Positions 11,751 through 21,459 of a stretch of DNA of 64,000 bases are shown here, in pieces. The stretch comes from Labia minor (lineage: Eukaryota > Arthropoda > Insecta > Dermaptera > Spongiphoridae), in the NCBI GenBank assembly GCA_963082975.1, contig OY720346.1, positions 24,918,720 to 24,982,719 of the forward strand, given 5' to 3'. The position numbers and the translations under genes are program-made. The notes under the pieces were generated by a model. It searched no databases. It was given only the letters and a program-made list of their open reading frames with translations, and was not told the origin of the DNA. Each line of letters starts with the position of its first letter. The first letter of the stretch is position 1.

Positions 11751-12007
11751 TAAATAACTATCATTTTAACTTTTGTTTAATTTTACAAATACCTATATAT
11801 TTTATTTATTTTCTTTAAACATACCTCACTTATTTGGGCATTAAATATACATTTTTTTTTAAGAGTAAAAAATTAATTTTTTTTAGTTATTATTTTTTAA
11901 TAAATAATTTCTCTATAAAATGGGTTCTCTTAGATACATACATTTTTATTAATTTTATTTTGCATTGCACAATGTTGCTTTTTGTCAACTGATTTTTATT
12001 AAATAAC

Positions 12008-12075
12008 TAGTCGCTCACACCGTCTTCGGTGCCCTTCACACCTAGGCAGGGGGCTCAGCCCCCCTGAACCTCCGA
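12008..12075. repeat. GC-rich hairpin-rich relic
   Basis: Two adjacent inverted repeats stand out of AT-rich DNA: CACCGTCTTCGGTG and GGGGGCTCAGCCCCC. The layout resembles the structured 3' ends of some retroelements. Identity unknown. Confidence 0.35.
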
Positions 12076-12577
12076 AGTATTCATAGTATTTGGCTGAAAA
12101 TGTAATAGGTTTTCATTTCTTTGATTTCAACATACATATCTAAAATCAACGAATAATGTTCTATGTAATATATAAGATTTATTTGAAAATAAATTAAAAA
12201 TTAATTTTAATAAATTAAAAATTATAAATTATGTTATGAGTAAACACTAGTAATCATATCTTTTTCACACATATATTGAAATCAATTTTCACAATAAATA
12301 ATACATTTTTGCTCAGTAAAAAATTCCAAATGGCCACTATTTTATTATTTTTTCGCACAATAAAATTTTTTAAATTGTTCAGTAATTCATGCCTAGTAAA
12401 ATAAATAAAATCGTTCAGTATTTGATGCTCAGTGTAAATATGACTGATTGCACCGTATAAATCACTGAATGTACAGTAAATTTTCTTTATTATAATATTG
12501 ATGAATTCCTCCATTCTATTTAAATATAGGTATTATTTTAATTTTTTTTTTAATATATAACCATTATAAGGAGAGAG

Positions 12578-13515
12578 GGATATCTATATTGACATAGCAA
12601 CTTTCGCTGATGATACTGCAATCATTTCAACAAATGTAAATCATAATGTTGTATCTGAAAGACTTCAAACTCATCTCGATATGTTATATCTTTGGTTTAA
12701 AAGATGGCGGTTAAAGATAAATGCAACCAAATCTATATTTGTCACCTACACCTTAAATAGGCAAACATGCCCACCAATATACATGAATAAATCTATCATT
12801 CCGCAAAAAGATGAGGCAAAATACCTAGGAATCCATCTAGATAGGCGCTTGACTTGGAAAAAAGATATTTCAGCTAGAATTGTCCACTCAAGGGAAGAGT
12901 ATAGAAAACTATATTGGCTTTTAGGGAGACATTCTAGGCTAGGATTAGAAAGCAAAGTTCTTCTAATCAAATCCATAATCAAACCAAAACTGATGTATGG
13001 GATTCAACTCTGGGGATCAGCCTCAAAAAGTAACATAAAAAAAATTGAAAGCTTTCAAAACAAAACATTTAAAAATCTTGTAAGAGCCCCGTGGTATGTT
13101 CCAATTAGATTCATACAAAGGGACTTAGAAATTAAAAACTTAAATGATGAAATAAACATCTTAAGTGAAAAGTATATTAAAAAAATGGAAAACCATCCAA
13201 ATGTGTTAGTTAAAAAATTACTTGTTAGGGATGATACAATCAAGAGATTAAAAAGATATGATATATTGGATCTCGTTAATAGAAAATTTTGACATTCATG
13301 TGTGAAAAAGTGAAGTGCGTGTTTATGAAATGTTCGGGGTGAGTGTGTGTTTAGTTTGTAATATTTATAAAAAACTAATATGTTAAGTGCAAATATGTTG
13401 CTTGGCATGATATTGTATTTCAATGATAGGGATGTGTATTTCATATTTTATAAAAATTACTTATTGCCTATATTAAAATAGGCAGATTGTATATTTTCTG
13501 AAATAAAAAAAAAAA
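12578..13515 (+). pseudogene. 5'-truncated Jockey-like LINE, reverse transcriptase C-terminal part
   Basis: An open frame from about 12578 to a stop at 13292 starts in reverse transcriptase motif C (YIDIATFADDTAII, with the catalytic ADD). It continues through thumb/connection sequence typical of Jockey-clade LINEs (LYLWFKRWRLKINATKS, KYLGIHLDRRLTWKKDI, KPKLMYGIQLWGSASKSN). The upstream endonuclease and fingers/palm are absent, so it is an ordinary 5'-truncated insertion. A GT-rich 3'UTR follows and ends in AAATAAAAAAAAAAA at about 13501-13515. The retained 3' frame has no stop, suggesting a fairly young insertion. It cannot act alone. Confidence 0.8.
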
Positions 13516-13544
13516 TATATATATATCCATTAATCTAAAGGTTC

Positions 13545-14098
13545 AGGAGAGAGTTGCTCTATACAAAAGGGGAAAACTTCACCATGAAGAGGCAAAAAAG
13601 CTCATGATCATAGCATGGGAAGCAATGGCAAAATTATAACGGGTGGGCCAAGGTATTTGTGAAAAACATCCATACTTGGAACAACGGGAAATGGGGATAC
13701 GTGGACTTTTAACTCACACAGGCAATTACCGGACATGAGGTATTTGGTTCATACCTACACAGGATGAACAAAAGAGGAACAAACCAATTTTGGTATTGCG
13801 AAGAGGAAGACTCCCCCGAACACTCAATATTCCATTGCCTGAGATGGACCCAAATAAGAGATGAAGCTAGCAGGAAATGTACTAGCGAAATAACTAAAGA
13901 AGACCAGACTGTCTAATTGTGACCAATAATGCTCAGGAAAATAATGACGACCAAAGAAGAGGATGTAAAAAACATCAACAAGTAAACATCGCCTCCCGAG
14001 GTAATGCTTTACGGCGGATTCTGGGGAGGAGAGGGTTGAAAGGGTGGGGTATTATTGGATAGAGTCCCTCTCGCGCATTTCCCCACGATAAATAAATA
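13545..14098 (+). pseudogene. Degenerate R1-clade LINE ORF2 C-terminus and 3'UTR
   Basis: Broken frames match the C-terminal part of the intact LINE ORF2 at 17430-20411. ERVALYKRGKLHHEEAKKL corresponds to its ERRTLYHRKRSNT region. QAITGHEVFGSYLHRM corresponds to its QMLSGHGCFREYLHR. YCEEEDSPEHSIFHC corresponds to its C-terminal zinc-finger segment, though the first cysteine pair is incomplete. The 3'UTR motif GAGGTAATGCTTTACGGCGG parallels GAAGTAATGCCTAACGGCGG in the intact element. In-frame stops and frameshifts mark it as dead. It abuts a family B end at 14099. Confidence 0.75.
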
Positions 14099-14407
14099 AG
14101 TTGACCTGTGGCCAGGTCCGAACCGACCGACCGTTTGAAGTAAATTAATTTCCAGCTACAGAAACAATTTCAAATAATTTTAATGTATCTATTAATGCAA
14201 TAAAAAACATATATGGATATAACATAAATATTTTTAATTTTATTATATTTATAATATATAAGTAGTAGCTGGCTGTGACGTCATGAAGGGCTGGATGATG
14301 TCATATAATTTAAAATTAAGAAAAAACTAATCAAGATGATTTTTCCCGAGGATAAAATCAATACAAAATGCGTGATTCGTGGAGATATGTAAAAATCTCC
14401 ACATGTG
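14099..14407 (-). mobile_element. Helentron-like family B, 3' part (truncated)
   Basis: The minus-strand 3' end shows hairpin GACCTG-GCCA-CAGGTC preceded by the inverted terminal motif CGGTCGGTCGG, as in the full copy at 37179-37861. The body includes GTGACGTCATGAAGGGCTGG, which matches 37.63-37.65 kb in reverse. The 5' half is missing, and at about 14408 the sequence switches directly into family A. Confidence 0.7.
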
Positions 14408-14647
14408 AACTGCTATATATAGAATTTCAGCTTGATTGAATCGCTGAAAGTACCAGAATTAATTTTTTAACACTGCAAATCTCACGCACCAACACGTGCC
14501 ATGGTGCCATCAATAAAAAACCAAACATGCGCTGGTTTAATATTTATTATTTAAAATTTATAATTAATTAAATTTAATTTAAATATAATATATTATGTTA
14601 TTTAATCCAATTCAAATTGCGAGATAGTCGAGTGGAGACACTCCAGC
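14408..14647 (+). mobile_element. Helentron-like family A, copy 1 (3' half)
   Basis: Starts at AACTGCTATATATAGAATTT and runs to the family A 3' end: inverted motif GCGAGATAGT, hairpin TGGAG-ACA-CTCCA, then GC. The 5' half, including the microsatellite, is missing and replaced by family B. Confidence 0.85.
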
Positions 14648-14649
14648 TA

Positions 14650-15681
14650 ATTTTTTAAATAAGCTTAACTATATTTTATTTCTTTCCAAATATGATTTAT
14701 CAGTACAATGATAAGAACAAAATTTGATAATTTATTAATATTAAATTATTATTGAGTATAGATATATTCGATTACAATATATATATATATTCATATGAAA
14801 TAATTTCCATAAAAAAAAATAAAATATTTTTATATTTGGTAAGTTAAAAAGAAATAATAATGAAAAAGAGTTATATTTTTACAATATATATGTTTTTTTT
14901 GTGATGTTTGCATTTTAATTTTAAATTGAGAAATTATAATAATAATTAATTCTACCTATATAGTAAAATATTTAAAATATATCAAAGTTTAAATTATGAA
15001 ATTGAATATTTCAAAATGAAAAATAAAAAGTTAAAGAAAATAATCGCGATATTCAATTATTTATTAATTACTAATTAAATTAAAAAAAAACAATTGAATA
15101 TTTAATAGGGCCTCCTCCTTTCCCCATAAATTAGCCCTTCCAAGCCTCGCCTTCCGAAATTTAGAAAAAGTAAAAATAAAGAAAGTTTGCCTTAAAAAAA
15201 AAGATGAAAAAAATAAGGCGTTTGGTCTGTAGCATCTTTGAATCAGCTGAGAGTGCCTTTGATTTTTTGGATTTCGAAATGAAATCGCGACATTCGGGGC
15301 AACCTGAAATAAAACCTACCTAGTTAGGGAGTGCATAGCCTCCATCAATAGGCATGGAAGGCCCATGCTAATCGAAAAAGCCCTGCGCTCAAAAGGTAAC
15401 CAACAATTTGTTCCTGTTCAGGCTAATCCCATTTCGGAACTGTGCTGAATTACCTTCCCGAATTCCCGTTCATCCAATCCACCTCAAATACACTCTCAGT
15501 AATACAAAATGGCACAATTCAGACCTGACATGCAATTCATGCAAACCATCCCTTAAATAATAGCATGGCATTTGTTTTATCCACCCACATTTTATTTATT
15601 TATTAATTCTAATCTAATCTATGAATTAGTATGATGAGAACATGCATAGATGTAGGAGGCAACCACCTGAAAATTCCTAAC

Positions 15682-15717
<36 letters not shown>

Positions 15718-16476
15718 AAAAATAGCCACCCTCTCAGTATAACGCATCGAAACCTACTAATTCTAAAAATACCTTTGTCTCTTCTGCCTCCTTTATCAAT
15801 GCTTCTTCTTGAAAGATGTACTCTGAAATTCCCTAATCTCACTAAATTCTGTCATATAATTTAATATATTTCTCTATAATCTCCTAATGAATATTATCAA
15901 AAGCAAAAAATCATTGTAATTTAATTCTACTTTCTATATTCTATTAAAGTTTACTTTAAATATTATATTTACATTTTCTATTTTAAAGTACGCCATGCTA
16001 AATAAATAACGATTATTACTTACATTTGGAGCGCTGTATTTCAATCATTTCATCGTCATGAAGGATGGAGAAGATAATCAAGAATTCAAATCAACATTCA
16101 GTAGCAGGAACGAAGATTCAAACATGAAATAGAAGAAGAAAAATAACTTATTAGTTTATAATCAATAAATTTAAATTGAATTAAAAATAAAATTAATAAT
16201 AAATACTGACCTCGGAGTTAATAAAGGGTTGATATTTCTCGCAGATTAAACTCGAAGAACAGCTCGTAGACTTGAATTGATGTCCATCACTCTCGCCTCG
16301 ATAAAGAAAAAATTAATTAAGATTAGATATTTATAATTATTATATACAGGAAATAAAAAAATAAGATATAAATAAATAAATAATATTAATAGGATTAAAA
16401 AAGTGTATAGATTTTTAAAAATATGATCTTATTTCTGTAATATTAAAATACTAAAATTATTTTACATCCTATATAG
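14650..16476. other. Gene-free stretch with an unidentified GC-richer relic and a (TA)n tract
   Basis: 14650-15100 is plain AT-rich DNA. About 15105-15600 is more GC-balanced (for example GGGCCTCCTCCTTTCCCC) but has no open frame I can assign; it may be an old retroelement. A (TA)n microsatellite lies at about 15686-15715. Nothing recognised in 15870-16476. Confidence 0.4.
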
Positions 16477-16741
16477 CAGGGCTTCTTAAACTGTGGGTCG
16501 CGACCCCCAGGGTGATACTTTTGAATCATTATAAATAAAATTTTAAAATTATTAAATTATATATATATGTGAAATGAATGGGTATGTATTCTTTAATCCT
16601 TATTTTATTTACATTGTAAAATAGTGCGATATTACATCTACATCTACGGTTAATATATATTTCATTATATGGAGGAGGGGGTCGTTTAAAATTTCCTAAG
16701 CTTGAAGGGGGTCGCTATATAAAAAAGTTTAAGAAGCCCTG
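16477..16741. mobile_element. hAT-type MITE (265 bp)
   Basis: Inverted ends CAGGGCTTCTTAAACTG and, reversed, CAGGGCTTCTTAAACTTTTT, followed by GTCGCGACCCCC on the left and GGGGGTCGC on the right. This is the terminal pattern of hAT elements (CAG.GGTTCTTAAACTGTGGGTCGCGACCC type). The flanking 8-mers CTATATAG and CTATGAAC are related but imperfect, consistent with an old target duplication. No coding capacity. Confidence 0.8.
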
Positions 16742-17164
16742 CTATGAACCATGATTATAATAAGTTATAATACGCATTTAATAGACATATAATAAAAATA
16801 TCTTAGAAAACATCAGAAAACTAATTATGATTATATTATTAATTTCACGGAGATTTTATTCTGTTTAATTGATATCTAGGTAATAGAAATATTATTCATT
16901 TTTCAAAAGTGTTATAATAATATGAAATTGACAAAACAATATTCATATGTGATTTGAAAGGAACGGTGTGAGCGATAATGAGATTAGAAAGAATATATAG
17001 AATATTTAAAATTATATATTCCTATAGGAATATAAGAAATTTATATTTTTACTATCTCGCCAGAGATAGTATTGCGATCACGAAAATTTTCGATGTTGAG
17101 ATTTTGATGTTTTTATACGTTTTGAAGGTTCCTGAATCATTTTCACTAAGGTTGAGAAAAATGT

Positions 17165-17165
17165 C

Positions 17166-17201
<36 letters not shown>
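17165..17201 (+). repeat. (TG)n microsatellite, left of LINE insertion
   Basis: CTGTCTG followed by about 15 TG units, directly joined to the 22-base T-tract, which is the LINE poly(A) on the minus strand. Confidence 0.95.
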
Positions 17202-17218
<17 letters not shown>

Positions 17219-17429
17219 TTTTTGTATAGCGAAGGAAATACATTTACGTATCGTTAGGTTTATAAGGTTTGCCTAGTATGTCGGACTCAAGATGTTAATA
17301 CCGACTAAAACCTCCGCTTTCCTCCAACCTCAATCCCTCACGGGAACCGCCGTTAGGCATTACTTCGTGGGGGGAGGACATAGCTAATGCTCTTCCTTCA
17401 GGTAGCTAAGGTGTTATTTTTCCTTTCTC

Positions 17430-20411
17430 CTAGTTGTTATCATTAGCTCTTTTTCTTTCTATGTAACGCAAGTCTGTAAGAACTTGTGTTGCAAATATGC
17501 TGATTGCGTTCCAGGCAGCCTCTGATGACAACATTGCTTCCACTATAGACTCTGGATAGATTCCTGTGTTTATAGATTTCTCTACATCATCTCGCTGTTG
17601 AGAAAAACGTATACACTCAAAGAAAACGTGTTCCGCATTTTCTATAACTCCTGGACAGGACGGACACTCCGGAGAATCGTCATGCTTGAAACGGTGAAGA
17701 TACTCACGAAAACAGCCGTGCCCTGACAACATCTGTGTTAGGTAATAGTTGACCTCGCCGTGACTCCGGTTCAGCCAAACATCAATCCTTGGTATTAGAC
17801 GGTGCGTCCATCTACCCTTTTCCGCGGCATCCCACTGTAACTGCCATCGTGAAATACTATGTCGCCGTTCTTCTGCTCTCAGTTCTTCGGTGCTCATTGT
17901 GTTTGACCTCTTCCGATGGTAGAGGGTCCGTCTTTCTTCAGCCAGAACTCTAAGTGGCAGAGTTCCTGAAATGACACACACCGCTTCCTCTGATATTGTT
18001 CGGAAGGCGCTGGCCACTCTTAACGCGCTTAACCGATATACCGGACCAGCTCTTCTCCGCGATTCCTGGATCTCAAGTGCGTCAGCCCAAATGGATATAC
18101 CATACGTGAGGACCGATGTAACCACTGATGATAGCAATAACCTCCTCGTGTGCTTTGGGCCTCCGATGTTAGGCATAAGTCGTGATAGGCTAGCTACTAC
18201 TGCTGATGCTTTAGCACTCACGTGTTCCACCTGCTGCTTGAACTTGAGCCGAGCATCAAGCATCACTCCCAAATATCGGATATAAGGTTGTGATGTGATC
18301 TCTTGTAGGCCGACTTTCAGTTTGATGGTCTCTATCACTTTCCTGCTTGTAATAAGTACAGCCTCCGTTTTCTGTTTAGCCAGTTGAAGGTTCGCTGTAT
18401 TCATCCACCGGTTAACTTGCTCGAAGGTGGTATCGAACATGTGGTTGATCTCATCAAGGTGTTTGGCGACCACTACCACGGCTACATCATCCGCATATGC
18501 TACGAGTTTAACACTCCTTGGCAGATTCAGTCTCAACAACCCGTCATACATGATATTCCAGAGAAGTGGACCCAGTACAGAACCTTGTGGTACTCCTCCA
18601 GTAACATCATACTCCTTTGCACCGTTCTTCGTGTCGTATTTCAGGACTCTATTTGTAAAGTAGCTAGCCACTATCCTTCGCAGGTATCCTGGTATGTTCT
18701 TCTCTTCGAGGGCCTGCATGATACAATCCCAGTTGGCGGAGTTGAAGGCATTTTTGATGTCTAACGTTGCCACCAGACAATATTTCTTCGTTCCACCCTT
18801 CCATCTGGTACCAGAAATTGCGTCCTTGGCCGTACTGACAACCAGATCGATCGCGTCCAGAGTTGATCGCCCCCTTCGAAAGCCATACTGATTGTCCGCC
18901 AGAAGTGGGTCAACAATTGCTTCGATTCTCTGATGGATAATACGCTCAAATATCTTACCCGCCGTGTCCAGCATGCAAAGTGGACGGTAGGATGACGGTT
19001 CTTCCGGTGGCTTTTTTTTTCCTTTTGGAAGTAGTACCAGTCGTTGTTGTTTCCATTTCCTTGGAAAAGTCCCCTCCTTAAGGCAGGTGTTGTAGACGTC
19101 AAGGAACAATATTGGCTCTGCCTTTATAGATGTTTTTAAGGCAATATTAGGGATTCCGTCCAATCCCGGCGCTTTATTATTCCCGACGCGGTTGCATGCC
19201 TCCATCAGTTCGTTTTTTGTGATAGGTGGAATGTCATCCAGCTCGTCCCGAGCCAACAGGTAGTTGAAAACGCGTTGTTGTGGGAACAGCGCAGTCACGA
19301 TCTTTCCCAACAGTCGAGGACAAGTTGGTGACGGCATTGGCTGGTATTTTAGGTGCGTCATGACTACCCTGTAAGGTCTGCCCCACAAGTCTCTGTCCAC
19401 CTCATTGATGAGATCTTTCCAGCAGTTCTTCTTGCTATCCTTGATGGCTTTGTTTAAGCATCGACGAGCTTGTTTGTACTCTGCGACTAGCTCCGCCGAG
19501 TTAGGTCGCCGATAACCACGCTGAGATATTCTTCTTTTCTTGAGACATTCCTTACGGAGGGCGCTGATATGATCGCTCCACCAATAAACCGAGGATCCCC
19601 AATTCATGCAACGTTTACGGGGCATGCAAACGTCACAAGCCCGGGCCACTCTCTTCATCAGGTCCTTGGTCATTTCTTCTGCGGATCCAGCTATGATCGG
19701 TTCACTATTTAAGGCAGCTACTAATACACATGGGTCAAAAGATTTTACCTTCCACCCGATGGTGTTAACTTTCCTGGTTGTTCTTCTAGAATTCTGGCCG
19801 TTGGGCATCTCCCAGAGAATCGCATTGTGGTCACTGGCTGTATAAATATCCATCACCCTCCATTTGTAGTTACCTCGGGCGAGGCTGCTGCTGACAAAGG
19901 TGAGATCCACAATAGAACTTGCGTCGCCCTTGGTGTAAGTTGGCGTGTTGCCACTGTTGAGCAGAACCACATCCAGTGCAGTAAAGGCTTCCAGGAGTGC
20001 TCTTCCTCGTGCGTTGGTGTGCCTGCTTCCCCAGTCCACTGCCCAGGAGTTGAAGTCTCCGGCTATTGCCACTGGATGGTGTTGCTTCGCGTCCTCGGAC
20101 AGCCGATCCAAGAAGTCACTAAATTCAACAATAGAGAGGCCGGGTGGAGCGTAGCAGCTGTAAAAACGAATGCCATTCACCGACGCCGCCACAAAGCCGG
20201 CGCTGCCATTGCTAACGACACTCCCGAAGGGAATCCTGCCACAGGACCATATGACAGCTTTGGTGGTGCTATCAGTCTCCCATGGTTGACCGCTTAGGTG
20301 CTTATACGGTTCTGATAAAAGCACAAGGTCAAGCTTTAGCTCTCGTACCGTCTGCATGAGCAAATGATGTGCAGCCTCGCAGTGGTTGATGTTTATCTGC
20401 AGTATTCTCAT
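17430..20411 (-). CDS. R1-clade LINE ORF2: APE endonuclease, reverse transcriptase, zinc finger
   Basis: Intact 993-residue protein carrying out target-primed reverse transcription. The N-terminal APE endonuclease shows LLSEPYKH (Glu34), AIAGDFNSWAVDWGS (Asp119, Asn121) and the terminal SDH at 193-195. Reverse transcriptase spans about 405-760: NNKAPGLDGIP, LDIKNAFNSANWD (motif A, 550-562), GVPQGSVLGPLLWN (motif B, 606-619), YADD (639-642) and YLGVMLDARLKF. A C-terminal CCHC-like finger CPSCPGVIENAEHVFFEC lies at 916-933. Length and domain order are standard for R1-clade elements. The start ATG overlaps the ORF1 stop as ATGA (20411-20408), so reinitiation after ORF1 is likely. No stop or frameshift and all catalytic residues are present, implying a recent insertion. 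GC content is clearly higher than the surroundings. Confidence 0.95.
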   Translation of the reverse strand: MRILQININHCEAAHHLLMQTVRELKLDLVLLSEPYKHLSGQPWETDSTTKAVIWSCGRIPFGSVVSNGSAGFVAASVNGIRFYSCYAPPGLSIVEFSDFLDRLSEDAKQHHPVAIAGDFNSWAVDWGSRHTNARGRALLEAFTALDVVLLNSGNTPTYTKGDASSIVDLTFVSSSLARGNYKWRVMDIYTASDHNAILWEMPNGQNSRRTTRKVNTIGWKVKSFDPCVLVAALNSEPIIAGSAEEMTKDLMKRVARACDVCMPRKRCMNWGSSVYWWSDHISALRKECLKKRRISQRGYRRPNSAELVAEYKQARRCLNKAIKDSKKNCWKDLINEVDRDLWGRPYRVVMTHLKYQPMPSPTCPRLLGKIVTALFPQQRVFNYLLARDELDDIPPITKNELMEACNRVGNNKAPGLDGIPNIALKTSIKAEPILFLDVYNTCLKEGTFPRKWKQQRLVLLPKGKKKPPEEPSSYRPLCMLDTAGKIFERIIHQRIEAIVDPLLADNQYGFRRGRSTLDAIDLVVSTAKDAISGTRWKGGTKKYCLVATLDIKNAFNSANWDCIMQALEEKNIPGYLRRIVASYFTNRVLKYDTKNGAKEYDVTGGVPQGSVLGPLLWNIMYDGLLRLNLPRSVKLVAYADDVAVVVVAKHLDEINHMFDTTFEQVNRWMNTANLQLAKQKTEAVLITSRKVIETIKLKVGLQEITSQPYIRYLGVMLDARLKFKQQVEHVSAKASAVVASLSRLMPNIGGPKHTRRLLLSSVVTSVLTYGISIWADALEIQESRRRAGPVYRLSALRVASAFRTISEEAVCVISGTLPLRVLAEERRTLYHRKRSNTMSTEELRAEERRHSISRWQLQWDAAEKGRWTHRLIPRIDVWLNRSHGEVNYYLTQMLSGHGCFREYLHRFKHDDSPECPSCPGVIENAEHVFFECIRFSQQRDDVEKSINTGIYPESIVEAMLSSEAAWNAISIFATQVLTDLRYIERKRANDNN

Positions 20412-20964
20412 TTCCGTCTAATCGTCATCTTCTTGAGTGCTTCTTGGTATACCGGGCATCTACTTGTGCCGGCATAGTGAGCAATATTCTCTGTGCTGAG
20501 CTGTTCAGCACATAATGCACATTTAGCTGGTTTATCGCAATTGACCAACTTGTGACCCTCCTCTCCACATTTGATGCAGAGTTTGGATCGGTCTTTTCCG
20601 CCTTTACACTGGGCAGCCCGGTGTCCAAAATGCCAGCATTTGAAACATCGGATTGGCTTTATTATAGTTCGAATTCGACAGTTTACCCAGCCAATCCTGA
20701 TCTTGCCGTGTTCTCCGATCACTTTCGTCGCTGTTGCTGCCGCCAATACCACCGACGCAATTTGTGTTCCTCTAAAGGCTTTTCGGATTTTTATAGCCTC
20801 TACTGTGACACCACAATCGCCTCCGGCTGCTATTTTCAGAGCATCCAGAATATCGTCTCTTGTTGTGATATCGTCGAGGTCACGAATTTCCAGGTTTTCT
20901 TCTGGTCCCGTATTGATGACTTTTGCATCATCTTGGAGTATGCCCGCGATGGTTTCCTGCAAGG

Positions 20965-20968
<4 letters not shown>
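20408..20968 (-). CDS. R1-clade LINE ORF1 (gag-like, 5' truncated)
   Basis: C-terminal part of the nucleic-acid-binding ORF1 protein that packages the element RNA. The frame is open from the AC-repeat junction to the TGA at 20410-20408; no native ATG start is present, so the first about 180 residues shown are not the true N-terminus. Three zinc knuckles end the protein: CFKCWHFGHRAAQC and CIKCGEEGHKLVNC (both CX2CX4HX4C), and CALC...H-X6-C (CX2CX10HX6C), the triple arrangement typical of R1-clade ORF1. The stop overlaps the ORF2 start as ATGA. Because ORF1 is incomplete, this copy is unlikely to retrotranspose autonomously. Confidence 0.9.

Positions 20969-21004
<36 letters not shown>
20969..21004 (+). 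repeat. (TG)n/(TATG)n microsatellite, right of LINE insertion
   Basis: About 15 TG units then TATGTATGTATG, continuing into the family A body (TAGACAAGATTACGCAAAAA). Confidence 0.95.
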
Positions 21005-21012
<8 letters not shown>

Positions 21013-21459
21013 GACAAGATTACGCAAAAACGGTTTGAGCTAGAATGATGCAATTTGGTACATGAGCATTATTCAAAATTCATAGTTTTCTATCAACTTT
21101 TGAGAAATGTAGCTCAACCGGAAGAGGGTCATTACCTACAACGTTTTGATTTTTTTTCCTCTAAAGTGACCGTAAAAATAAAGATATATGTTTGATAATT
21201 TTTCACATGATTAATAATTGTATAAAACTGCTATATATAGAATTTCATCTTGATTGAATCGCTGAAAGTACCAGAATTAATTTTTTAACACTGCAAATCT
21301 CACGCGCCAACACGGCGCCATCAATAAAAAACCAAACATGCGCTGGTTTAATATTTATTATTTAAAATTTATAATTAATTAAATTTAATTTAAATATAAT
21401 ATATTATGTTATTTAATCCAATTCAAATTGCGAGATAGTCGAGTGGAGACACTCCAGCT

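Larger units (their letters stand above)
3436..11789 (+). repeat. Tandem duplication: unit 1 3436-6928, unit 2 6929-11789
   Basis: Unit 2 begins right after RpL32 copy 1 with sequence aligning to the very end of the Spt5 gene and its 3'UTR. The shared order is GAAAATAT.TTGA, TATTTTTCATAA, ATTAACTGT, CTTAGCTTTA, TTAGTTA, then an AATAAA. Further along, both units share AAGATCATTTAAAAAA, the promoter block at about 5782/9806, both introns and all coding exons. Sequence after the two RpL32 genes is identical up to TTTTACAAATA and then diverges, which marks the right breakpoint. Unit 2 is longer because of family E repeats (about 7676-8245) and a TTAA-flanked insertion in intron 2. The Spt5 coding region was not duplicated. 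Confidence 0.85.
17202..20968 (-). mobile_element. R1-clade LINE inserted in (TG)n/(AC)n
   Basis: A minus-strand non-LTR retrotransposon with the 3' part of ORF1, a complete ORF2, a 206-bp 3'UTR and a poly(A) tail (T22 at 17202-17223). Both ends join (TG)n on the plus strand, so on its own strand it sits between AC repeats. R1-clade lineages such as Waldo and Mino are known for ACAY/AC microsatellite targets. The 5' end is truncated inside ORF1. The target duplication cannot be delimited because the target is itself repetitive. Confidence 0.9.
17051..21458 (+). mobile_element. Helentron-like family A, copy 2, split by an R1-clade LINE
   Basis: 5' part 17051-17201 and 3' part 20969-21458. The 5' end, after a T-run, is ACTATCTCGCCAGAGATAGT; the first ten bases are the sub-terminal repeat. 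The 3' end carries its inverse GCGAGATAGT (21430-21439), then hairpin TGGAG-ACA-CTCCA (21444-21456), ending GC. Without the LINE the two parts make one element like the 612-bp copy at 45515-46126. The (TG)n microsatellite that the LINE interrupts is part of the element itself. Confidence 0.85.

Noticed and set aside
17051-21458. Family A as an ordinary terminal-inverted-repeat MITE
   Set aside because: The inverse motif is not at the 3' terminus but about 20 bp inside, followed by a hairpin, and no target duplication is visible; this fits Helentron-type ends better.
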